Shown piece by piece: positions 8,370-14,560 of a stretch of DNA of 17,107 bases. The DNA lies in the NCBI GenBank assembly GCA_947260045.1, contig CAMYOP010000022.1, forward strand, positions 1 to 17,107, read 5' to 3'. The first letter of the stretch is position 1. Each line of letters starts with the position of its first letter. The notes under the pieces were generated by a model. It saw nothing but the letters and a program-made list of their open reading frames with translations. It did not search any database and was not told the origin of the DNA. Position numbers and translations under genes: made by a program. Source of the stretch: an uncultured Desulfobulbaceae bacterium (GTDB taxonomy: Bacteria > Desulfobacterota > Desulfobulbia > Desulfobulbales > Desulfobulbaceae).

Positions 8370-9656
8370 TCAGTTGTCCAAAAGGTTAATAACCATTTCA
8401 GACTGACGCCTGGCTGCTCCATAATGTTGGGCAGTTATCCGGGCTGCTGCCCGGCAGGCCTTTTCGTATACAGCTGGATTCTCCATGTGGCTGACGATTA
8501 GTTCAGCCAGTGAGTCTCCGTCTGTAATCTTGAAACCAGCCCCTGCAGGTTCCAGTAATTGTACAGCGTCATGGAAATCCTTCATGCTTGGGCCAAAATA
8601 AACAGGTTTGTCCCATTTTGCTGCTTCCATGATGTTGTGACCGCCCTTATCTACCAGGCTGCCGCCACAAAAATTAAAATTACCAACGGCGTAGAGGTCA
8701 GCAAGCTCTCCCATGTTATCAATAATAACGATACTGTGGCGCCGTTTGTTGGTTTTTAGCTCGGAATATAAATCAAACGTCAGCTTGTGTGTTTGCAGGT
8801 ACGCTTTTATCTGAGGCAATCGCTCAAGATGTCTTGGAGCCAAAATCCAGAGAAGCTCTTTCTTGCAATGCTGCTGTATTTTTTTATAAGTCCTGCTTAA
8901 TATTTCTTCTTCACCTTCTCTTGTGGATCCGCAGATAAAAACCACGGTGTTATCCAGGTTCAAAAGTGAAGTGTATTTGGTGATAACGCTTTGCCGGTTT
9001 GAAGTGACCAGATCATATTTTGCATTCCCGGTTATTGAGACTAGGGAATGATCAAAACCTAAGCCGGTAAAACGATCAGCATCTTTTTTACTTATAGCAC
9101 CGATGCTGGAAAAACCCTTTAAAATATCACCAATGAACCCAGGAAGTTTGCAATAATTTTTATAAGATTTTTCAGACATCCTGGCATTTAGCAGGGTCAT
9201 TTTGACTCCTGTTCGCCTGGCTTCCATAAGCATTGCCGGCCAAAGTTCTGTTTCCAGGCAGACATATGCTTCTGGACGAATTTTTTTCAGAGCGTTTCGA
9301 ACAATAACAGGAACATCTAGGGGTGCCAGCAGGCAGGTGGTGTCATGCGGCAACTGGTTTATCGCAACTCGGTGTCCTTGTTTTGTCATGGTTGTTACGA
9401 CAAAATGAAGGTCAGATCTCACACTCATAAGAGTTGTTATAAGTACCCGTGCAGCCTGTATTTCACCAACCGATGCAGCATGGATCCAAACCGTTATTTT
9501 TTGACCATTTCGAGGAATGCTCAAGGTTGGATACCGGCTCAGTCTCTGGCCAATTTTATACCTGTATTTGCGACTTTTCAGACAAATAAGCGGCAAGATG
9601 GGCAGTAAGATAATAATAAAGATCGTGCTTAAAACACGATATATCCCATATAGCAA
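8370..9656 (-). CDS. waaA: 3-deoxy-D-manno-octulosonic acid (Kdo) transferase
   Basis: This inner-membrane GT-B glycosyltransferase adds Kdo from CMP-Kdo to the lipid A precursor, the first step of LPS core assembly. The 428-residue product has an N-terminal membrane segment (about 10-27), then WIHAASVGE with the probable catalytic base E65, ETELWP (135-140), GNAKYD (210-215), GSTREGEEE (243-251) and the CMP-binding GGSLVDKGGHNIMEAA (331-346). Length is normal. The start is TTG at 9656, supported by AGGA with a 7-nt spacer (9664-9667). It appears to be the first gene of a waaA-carA-carB unit; whether it is mono- or bifunctional cannot be read from the sequence. Confidence 0.93.
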   Translation of the reverse strand: MLYGIYRVLSTIFIIILLPILPLICLKSRKYRYKIGQRLSRYPTLSIPRNGQKITVWIHAASVGEIQAARVLITTLMSVRSDLHFVVTTMTKQGHRVAINQLPHDTTCLLAPLDVPVIVRNALKKIRPEAYVCLETELWPAMLMEARRTGVKMTLLNARMSEKSYKNYCKLPGFIGDILKGFSSIGAISKKDADRFTGLGFDHSLVSITGNAKYDLVTSNRQSVITKYTSLLNLDNTVVFICGSTREGEEEILSRTYKKIQQHCKKELLWILAPRHLERLPQIKAYLQTHKLTFDLYSELKTNKRRHSIVIIDNMGELADLYAVGNFNFCGGSLVDKGGHNIMEAAKWDKPVYFGPSMKDFHDAVQLLEPAGAGFKITDGDSLAELIVSHMENPAVYEKACRAAARITAQHYGAARRQSEMVINLLDN

Positions 9657-9667
9657 CAGTTTTTCCT
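9654..9667 (-). promoter_or_regulatory. Ribosome binding site deciding the waaA TTG start
   Basis: AGGA (9664-9667, minus strand) is followed by AAAACTG and TTG (9654-9656). An in-frame stop lies a few codons upstream, and no ATG follows before the conserved N-terminus, so TTG is the best start. Confidence 0.6.
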
Positions 9668-9708
9668 GGTCTGGTTAAAGTCACTTTGTTCAGCACGCAA
9701 ATTTGACT

Positions 9709-9737
9709 ATTTAAACAGGATTGCCAGCGAGAGTCAA
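9709..9737 (-). promoter_or_regulatory. Sigma-70 type promoter for waaA-carAB
   Basis: On the minus strand TTGACT (9732-9737, 5 of 6) and TTAAAT (9709-9714, 4 of 6) are separated by 17 bp. The predicted start near 9702 gives a leader of about 45 nt before the waaA TTG. Confidence 0.5.
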
Positions 9738-9779
9738 TAGGGAACACGCAGGAACCTGATAAAAGAGACATGGTTTTTC

Positions 9780-9808
9780 TTGACATATATTCAAGGGACA
9801 AGTATGCA
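9780..9808 (+). promoter_or_regulatory. Possible promoter for the cyclophilin-FKBP gene
   Basis: TTGACA (9780-9785, perfect -35) is followed after 17 bp by TATGCA (9803-9808), a poor -10 (3 of 6). A short inverted repeat (CTTGA, 7 nt, TCAAG) overlaps the -35. The leader would be about 95 nt. Confidence 0.35.
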
Positions 9809-9900
9809 AGCGAGATTGTCAGTAAAAGTACATAATGGGTTATTTACATTTCTTAATTAACCTTGAAAACACTAATACCAGGAAACAAGAAAAGAACACT

Positions 9901-9913
9901 GGAGGTAACAATG
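9901..9913 (+). promoter_or_regulatory. Ribosome binding site that sets the isomerase start
   Basis: GGAGGT (9901-9906), AACA, then ATG (9911). This strong site rules out the upstream in-frame start at 9863, which would add 16 residues before an otherwise normal signal peptide. Confidence 0.85.
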
Positions 9914-10945
9914 AATAAACTGCTTTTACTAAGCTTCGCTTGGGTGCTTCTTTTTTTTCCCGCAAATTGTATTTCAGCAGAGGAAATTAAAATGAATGAT
10001 GGATTGTATGCAAAAATGACAACAGGAAAAGGGGATATCCTGCTTGAACTGTATTATGAAAAAACTCCCCTGACAGTAATTAACTTCGCTGGTTTGGCTG
10101 AAGGTTCTCTTCACCTGGGTGGAGCTGACAAAGCAACTGGCACACCTTTCTACGATGGTTTGAAATTTCATCGTGTTATAAATGATTTCATGATTCAGGG
10201 CGGATGTCCTCTGGGCACTGGAACTGGCGGACCTGGCTATAATTTCCCAGATGAAATAGATCCATCACTCAAGCATAATGCTGCTGGAATTTTATCAATG
10301 GCTAATGCAGGCCCTGGCACAAACGGCAGTCAGTTTTTCATTACCCATCTTCCAACACCCCATCTTGATGGAAAACATACAGTGTTTGGACGTGTGGTTG
10401 AAGGACTGGATGTTGTCAATACCATCAAGCAAAACGATGTGATTGAAAAAGTGGAAATCATTCGGGTTGGCAAAGATGCAGAAAGTTTTAAAACCGACCA
10501 GGCTGCTTTTGATAAAATCACTGGCCAGCTTTCAGGCGCTGAAGAGAAAGAAAAACAGGAGCAGGGAGAAAAGGTCAAAAAAACCATCAAGCAAAAATGG
10601 CCAAATGCCAAGACAAGTAAATCTGGTCTGATGTTTGTCGTCGAGAAAGAGGGCGAAGGCGCCAAACCAAAACCAGGCGATACTGTTTCTGCCCATTATT
10701 CTGGACGCCTGCTTTCAAACGGCCAGAAGTTTGATAGCTCTTATGATCGTAATGATCCCATCAAATTTCCTGTTGGTGTTGGACAGGTTATCCCTGGTTG
10801 GGATGAAGCACTTTTGAATATGAAAAAAGGTGAGAAGAGAACATTAATCATACCACCGGATCTGGCATATGGTTCCCGCGGAGCAGGTGGAGTAATTCCG
10901 CCAAATGCCTGGCTGGTATTTGATGTAGAGCTTCTTGACTTTTAA
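9911..10945 (+). CDS. Secreted dual-family prolyl isomerase (cyclophilin-FKBP fusion)
   Basis: The 344-residue product begins with a Sec signal peptide (MNKLLLL, hydrophobic to residue 16, likely cleavage after CISA at 23), so it should act in the periplasm as a folding catalyst or chaperone. Residues about 30-188 are a cyclophilin: FHRVINDFMIQGG carries the catalytic Arg (R88), F93 and Q96; ANAGPGTNGSQFFIT (131-145) is intact. The human CypA Trp-121 position is His here (H151 in PHLDGKH), as in other drug-insensitive bacterial forms. A Lys/Glu-rich linker (about 190-235) joins an FKBP domain (about 236-344) with its pocket complete: Y263, F274-D275, F286, V293-I294, W297, Y320, I329 and F337. 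Both active sites look functional. It is divergent from waaA and ends at a strong terminator, so it is probably monocistronic. Confidence 0.93.
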   Translation: MNKLLLLSFAWVLLFFPANCISAEEIKMNDGLYAKMTTGKGDILLELYYEKTPLTVINFAGLAEGSLHLGGADKATGTPFYDGLKFHRVINDFMIQGGCPLGTGTGGPGYNFPDEIDPSLKHNAAGILSMANAGPGTNGSQFFITHLPTPHLDGKHTVFGRVVEGLDVVNTIKQNDVIEKVEIIRVGKDAESFKTDQAAFDKITGQLSGAEEKEKQEQGEKVKKTIKQKWPNAKTSKSGLMFVVEKEGEGAKPKPGDTVSAHYSGRLLSNGQKFDSSYDRNDPIKFPVGVGQVIPGWDEALLNMKKGEKRTLIIPPDLAYGSRGAGGVIPPNAWLVFDVELLDF

Positions 10946-10959
10946 GGTGCCGTAACTAA

Positions 10960-11001
10960 TTATAATCGCCCTGGCTTTTGAGTCAGGGCGATTATAATTT
11001 T
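10960..11001 (+). terminator. Rho-independent terminator, perfect 14-bp stem
   Basis: TTATAATCGCCCTG (10960-10973) pairs perfectly with CAGGGCGATTATAA (10984-10997) around a 10-nt loop and is followed by TTTT. It starts 14 nt after the isomerase stop. The A-rich left flank is short, so bidirectional use is possible but unneeded here. Confidence 0.85.
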
Positions 11002-11124
11002 AGAGAAACCTAGAAAGTCGCAATAACCCTCTTTCCACTCCTGTTTGCTCATCCCATCAGTTAAGCATTTTTTTCCTATAATTTTTTTCTTTATTCACCG
11101 CAGTTCCGTCATGATTCTTGAAAA

Positions 11125-11169
11125 ACACTGCTGTGCAATGTTGACAGGGCAGGTGCCACAGTGTAGTAT
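11125..11169 (+). promoter_or_regulatory. Sigma-70-like promoter and inverted repeat abutting the sigma-54 site
   Basis: TTGACA (11141-11146), 17 bp, TAGTAT (11164-11169, 4 of 6) would pass as a sigma-70 promoter. The arms ACACTG (11125-11130) and CAGTGT (11159-11164) flank the -35. The -10 runs straight into the -24 element of the sigma-54 match at 11169-11185, so it could be a second promoter, a bound regulatory site, or chance. Confidence 0.3.
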
Positions 11170-11185
11170 TGGCGCTTCTGTTGCA
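11169..11185 (+). promoter_or_regulatory. Sigma-54 (-24/-12) promoter of the NosL-like gene
   Basis: TTGGCGCTTCTGTTGCA fits YTGGCACGRNNNTTGCW at 14 of 17 positions, with invariant GG (11171-11172) and GC (11183-11184) exactly 10 nt apart. The predicted start near 11196 lies about 19 nt before the ATG at 11215, leaving room for the ribosome site. A sigma-54 activator gene lies 1.8 kb downstream. Confidence 0.65.
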
Positions 11186-11214
11186 ATCAAATATACAAAA
11201 ATAGAGGTGTGTAG

Positions 11215-11664
11215 ATGAAAATTAGAGCAACCAAAATCTTGCTTATCCTTGTTTTGTTTTTAATTCCTGCTCTTGGTTCTGCCGAGGTAGAAAATGAAAG
11301 CGGATCAAGGCAATGCAAAAAAATGGCAGACACCGCAAAAATTGAATTTGCTGCAGTTCAGAGAGATATCGCAAAAGCTGTTTCCTTCAATGATATTGGC
11401 TGTGCCATGCTTTGGCGCAATAAACAGTGTACTTCAACCCAATTTGCCTTTGATGGTTCCACTAAAGTGTATGATTTCCAGAGCAAGGAAGAGATGCCAA
11501 TCGATGTTGCTCATTTTGTCCAGGCAACCAATGTTATCTCCCCTGGAGCGTATAATATTGTTGCTTTTAAAAAGTTAGAGGATGCCAAACAGTTTCTTGG
11601 AAAAGATGGGGCTCAAAAAATCATGAACTATGATGATCTCCTGGATTTGGAACTGGCAAAATAG
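11215..11664 (+). CDS. Small secreted NosL-like metal-binding protein
   Basis: The 149-residue product has a clear signal peptide (MKIRATKILLILVLFLIPALGSA, cleavage near 23), giving a periplasmic protein of about 126 residues. It has three cysteines (C34 in CKKM, C63 in IGCAM, C72 in KQC) and methionines M37 and M65. The second half follows the NosL pattern: VYDF..KEEMPIDVAHFV (85-102), then P-G-AYNIVAF (110-118), a Lys/Asp-rich helix, and MNYDDLL (137-143). NosL proteins bind Cu(I) and serve nitrous oxide reductase assembly, but relatives occur without nos genes, as here. GAGGT lies 5-6 nt before ATG. The two-component genes and metal-efflux genes follow, so a role in copper handling or sensing is inferred. 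The family call is moderate. Confidence 0.55.
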   Translation: MKIRATKILLILVLFLIPALGSAEVENESGSRQCKKMADTAKIEFAAVQRDIAKAVSFNDIGCAMLWRNKQCTSTQFAFDGSTKVYDFQSKEEMPIDVAHFVQATNVISPGAYNIVAFKKLEDAKQFLGKDGAQKIMNYDDLLDLELAK

Positions 11665-11770
11665 AAAGTATGGGCTTCATGCAGAGTCAGAAGCTCACTG
11701 GCTTTACCCTCAAGAGATAGAATCCTTAAGACCAATATCGCTTTTTGCTTAAAAATTGAGTTTCTAAGTA

Positions 11771-11776
11771 TATAAT
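11771..11776 (+). promoter_or_regulatory. Possible -10 element upstream of the two-component genes
   Basis: TATAAT is a perfect -10 within an AT-rich gap, 60 nt before the kinase start, but no good -35 lies 16-18 bp upstream (CTTAAA at 17 bp). A 7-bp hairpin without a T tract (11672-11696) follows the NosL-like gene, so readthrough from that gene is also possible. Confidence 0.3.
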
Positions 11777-11836
11777 GCTACTTTGTAGCTCTTGGTACAA
11801 TCACCGCGAAATTAATTATTCATATTTAACCGGGTG

Positions 11837-12946
11837 ATGGCAGTGGCGAGAGCAAAATATGGCTACCTTTTCTTAATGATCCTGCTGGTGGTAGCCATCG
11901 GCTTCCTCCATGGAGCGACTCCGGGTGACAAGGTATTTCTTCACGAGATTTACCGGCGGCTCGGTTATTTTCCCATTGTGGTTGCCGCCTTGATGTATGG
12001 TGTAAAAGGTGGCCTCCTTCTGGCTATCTGTACCAGCCTTGCCTTTATTCCCCACCTTCAGCATTTTTATTATCTTTCACCAAATATTTATCTCAGTGAG
12101 CTTCCCGAAATTATTCTCTATCTCGCGGCTGGAATTGTCGCTGGTGCAATCGCAGGAAGAGAAAAGCGCTTACGGGAAAAATATCAGGATTTATCTGAAA
12201 AATTAGAAAGATCGTATAATAGACTCCATAACGAAACATCTCTTCTTATAGAAGCAGAAGAACAGCTTCGGGCAAGTCAGAAACTCTCTGCTCTAGGCCA
12301 GCTGTCAGCTTCACTTGCCCACGAGATTAAAAATCCCCTTGCGGGCATCAGAGGAGCTGCTGAAATTTTGCTGGATGTTTGCCCTGAAGGGCATGATAAA
12401 AGAGAGTTTGTAGATATTTTACTCAAAGAGACAAGTAGGCTCTCAAGCACGGTTGATGAGGTCCTGCACTTTTCCAGAGTAAAACATAATCCTCTTCCCC
12501 AAAAAACAAATCTGGAGCCCCTGGCAGATGTTTTAGGTCGTGTTTTTACACTTCTGGATAATCAACTCCGGAAAAAAAGAGTGCAGCTCAAAGTCGAAAT
12601 CCCTGAACAACTGGGCAAATATTCAGTTGATGGAGACAAAATGGCCCAGGTCTTTATCAATATTTTGCTCAATGCTTGTCAGGCTGTAGAGCTTGATGGG
12701 AAAATCAGGATTCGGGTTGAGCAGCGAAACGGAGAATTGGCGGTGAATTTTACCGATAATGGTCCGGGCATTCCAGAGGAAGAGCGTGGAAAAATTTTTG
12801 CCCCTTTTTACAGCAACAGAGAGGATGGCACTGGTCTTGGTCTTACAATTAGCAGCCGTATTATCGAAAGTTATGGTGGCTCTATTATACTAGATGAAAC
12901 TCCCGAGGGCGGAGCCTGTTTTTCAGTACTCCTGCCGACTCCTTGA
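11837..12946 (+). CDS. Membrane sensor histidine kinase (NtrB/AtoS/ZraS type)
   Basis: It is the partner of the NtrC-type regulator that follows after 32 bp. The 369-residue product has hydrophobic segments at about 10-26, 44-56, 58-74 and 90-106, joined by short loops. A charged coiled-coil linker (about 108-150) leads to the HisKA domain with phospho-acceptor H162 in SLAHEIKNPLAGI. The HATPase_c domain shows the N box NILLNACQAV (275-284), DNGPGIP (307-313), the F box IFAPFYS and GTGLGL (331-336). No PAS domain and no large periplasmic domain are visible, so the signal may be sensed within the membrane or through a partner. GTG at 11834 directly precedes the ATG, and GTG at 11843 is a further option; no start has a strong ribosome site. 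The ligand is unknown; metal is inferred from the neighbours. Confidence 0.93.
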   Translation: MAVARAKYGYLFLMILLVVAIGFLHGATPGDKVFLHEIYRRLGYFPIVVAALMYGVKGGLLLAICTSLAFIPHLQHFYYLSPNIYLSELPEIILYLAAGIVAGAIAGREKRLREKYQDLSEKLERSYNRLHNETSLLIEAEEQLRASQKLSALGQLSASLAHEIKNPLAGIRGAAEILLDVCPEGHDKREFVDILLKETSRLSSTVDEVLHFSRVKHNPLPQKTNLEPLADVLGRVFTLLDNQLRKKRVQLKVEIPEQLGKYSVDGDKMAQVFINILLNACQAVELDGKIRIRVEQRNGELAVNFTDNGPGIPEEERGKIFAPFYSNREDGTGLGLTISSRIIESYGGSIILDETPEGGACFSVLLPTP

Positions 12947-12978
12947 TTGTCAATGTTTAACAGTGAAAGGAGGTCTGA

Positions 12979-14328
12979 ATGAATAACCGTATTCTCCTTA
13001 TAGATGATGATGAAAGTCTGCGCAGGGTAACGGAGTATAATCTGGCTGCTGGCGGCTTTGATGTTGTTTCAAAAGACAGCGGTAAGCATGGCATCGAATC
13101 GTTTGATGAAAAACGTCCGGATCTTGTTGTCACAGATGTTCAGCTTGGAGATATGAATGGGCTGGACCTCTTAAAACGATTTAAAGAAGAAGAACCTGAT
13201 ATTCCAGTCATCGTTATCACCGCCTTTGGCTCAATTGAAATGGCTGTGAAAGCCATGCATCTTGGGGCTTTTACCTTCATTACCAAACCCTTTGACCGTG
13301 ACGCTCTGCGCCTCTCCTGTAGTAAGGCGCTGGAAATGTATAAATTGCGCCGCCGTACTCATAATTTGGCCCGTGAAATAAACCGATTAACAGGTACGCA
13401 GGGGATGGAAACAGCCAATTCTGCCATGGCAGAGCTCCTTGAAACTGCCTTACGGGTTGCCGAGTCTGATGCTACCGTGTTGATTACAGGAGAGTCTGGG
13501 ACGGGAAAAGAAGTTCTGGCACGGCTTATACAACCGCGTAGCCCGAGATTCAAAGAACCCATCGTTGCGGTAAATTGTACGGCGATTCCAGAGACTCTCA
13601 TTGAAAGCGAACTCTTTGGTCATGTAAAAGGTGCATTTACCGGAGCTATTAATAACAGGAAAGGTCGGTTTCAGGCAGCCCATCTTGGCACTCTTTTTTT
13701 AGATGAAATCGGTGAACTGCAACCGGAAATGCAGGCTAAATTTTTACGGGTTATCCAGGAAAAACTGGTAGAGCCTGTTGGCAGTGATCGGAGTGAAAAG
13801 GTTGATGTCAGGATAATAGCTGCCACCAATAGAAATTTACAAGAAGAAATTGAGACAGGCAGGTTTCGTGAGGATCTTTTCTATCGACTCTCTGTTATTC
13901 CGCTTCATCTTCCACCGCTACGGGACCGGACTGAAGATATCCCCGGTCTGGTAAAACATTTCATGAAAAAGCTTGAAGCGCCCAAAGGTGTAGCCTTTAG
14001 TAATTCTGCAATGATGAAACTTCAGTCGTATTCCTGGCCTGGTAATATCCGTGAATTACAGAATGTGGTGGAACGGTGTATTATTTTAAGTAAATCAAGC
14101 CTGATAGAGGAGGATTCGGTCTATCTTTCCGGACAACAGCAGACGAGTTCCGGCGAATATATTCCAACTATCCCTCCTGAAGGAGTTTCGCTGGAGGAAA
14201 TTGAGAAGGGATTCATTGTCAAGGCGCTTAGCATGAGCAATGGAAACCGTTCTCAGGCAGCAAGGTTGCTGCAAATTCCCCGTCATGTTCTTATTTATCG
14301 CCTGGAAAAATTCAATATAGATATTTGA
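12979..14328 (+). CDS. NtrC-family response regulator, sigma-54 activator
   Basis: The 449-residue product has all three NtrC modules. The receiver domain (1 to about 120) has acidic D10-D11-D12, phospho-acceptor D53, T81 and K103. The AAA+ domain (about 145-375) has Walker A GESGTGKE (171-178), the sigma-54-contacting GAFTGA loop (218-223), Walker B LFLDEIGEL (239-247) and the arginine-finger region GRFREDLFYRL (294-304). A Fis-type helix-turn-helix lies at about 421-445 (NRSQAARLLQIPRHVLIYRLEKF). It should therefore open sigma-54 promoters when phosphorylated by the kinase encoded just upstream. GGAGGT 5-6 nt before ATG is a strong ribosome site. Sigma-54 promoter matches lie in front of the NosL-like gene and of the TolC-like gene, the obvious candidate targets. 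It resembles ZraR/AtoC in architecture; the exact orthology is not decided. Confidence 0.96.
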   Translation: MNNRILLIDDDESLRRVTEYNLAAGGFDVVSKDSGKHGIESFDEKRPDLVVTDVQLGDMNGLDLLKRFKEEEPDIPVIVITAFGSIEMAVKAMHLGAFTFITKPFDRDALRLSCSKALEMYKLRRRTHNLAREINRLTGTQGMETANSAMAELLETALRVAESDATVLITGESGTGKEVLARLIQPRSPRFKEPIVAVNCTAIPETLIESELFGHVKGAFTGAINNRKGRFQAAHLGTLFLDEIGELQPEMQAKFLRVIQEKLVEPVGSDRSEKVDVRIIAATNRNLQEEIETGRFREDLFYRLSVIPLHLPPLRDRTEDIPGLVKHFMKKLEAPKGVAFSNSAMMKLQSYSWPGNIRELQNVVERCIILSKSSLIEEDSVYLSGQQQTSSGEYIPTIPPEGVSLEEIEKGFIVKALSMSNGNRSQAARLLQIPRHVLIYRLEKFNIDI

Positions 14329-14369
14329 AGAATATTCTTCAGTCCTATGAACAATATTCTTCAAATTTT
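14323..14369 (+). terminator. Terminator hairpin overlapping the regulator stop codon
   Basis: ATTTGAAGAATATT (14323-14336) pairs perfectly with AATATTCTTCAAAT (14353-14366). After a C-C mismatch TTCA pairs with TGAA inside, leaving a 6-nt loop; TTTT follows, then a second T run at 14374-14379. The left arm includes the last codon and the TGA stop of the regulator gene. The stem is almost all A-T, so its strength as a terminator is uncertain. Confidence 0.5.
14327..14362. promoter_or_regulatory. Tandem palindromes, possible activator binding sites
   Basis: GAAGAATATTCTTC (14327-14340) is a perfect palindrome, and GAACAATATTCTTC (14349-14362) repeats it with one change. The centres are 22 bp apart, two helical turns, as for cooperatively bound dimers. 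They lie about 120-155 bp upstream of the -24 element at 14483, a usual distance for an NtrC-type enhancer. The same bases also form the hairpin above, so structure and binding explanations compete. Confidence 0.4.
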
Positions 14370-14480
14370 CTCCTTTTTTCTGTCTTTCTTTCTGCGTAAT
14401 TCACCTTCACTGTCCAGTGTATATGGTTTAATTTGTTATTTTAGCGTTATTAAAAAAATATAAATTGGTTTTGTTGATAG

Positions 14481-14497
14481 TTGGCACAGCGTTTGTA
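14481..14497 (+). promoter_or_regulatory. Sigma-54 (-24/-12) promoter of the metal-efflux operon
   Basis: TTGGCACAGCGTTTGTA fits YTGGCACGRNNNTTGCW at 15 of 17 positions: the -24 box TTGGCAC is perfect and the -12 box is TTGTA instead of TTGCA. GG (14483-14484) and GT (14495-14496) are 10 nt apart, the required spacing. The predicted start near 14508 gives a leader of about 53 nt before the TolC-like ATG. The 14420-14475 stretch upstream is very AT-rich and could bend. Confidence 0.75.
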
Positions 14498-14560
14498 CTA
14501 TATTCAGCAAGATTGAAGCGTATACAGCTCATTTATATATAGAATTGAAAGAAAGAGAAT

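Noticed and set aside
9863..9910. Upstream extension of the isomerase by 16 residues
   Set aside because: The strong GGAGGT site and a normal signal peptide both point to ATG at 9911.
10330..10665. 111-codon minus-strand frame inside the isomerase gene
   Set aside because: It is antisense to intact cyclophilin and linker codons, without a start signal.
11093..14405. ATTCACC present about 80 bp upstream of both sigma-54 promoters
   Set aside because: A shared 7-mer between two 100-bp regions is expected by chance about half the time; not enough for a binding site.
14467..14479. IHF site before the efflux promoter
   Set aside because: TTGATA is present, but the YAA half of the consensus is missing; only general AT-richness can be claimed.
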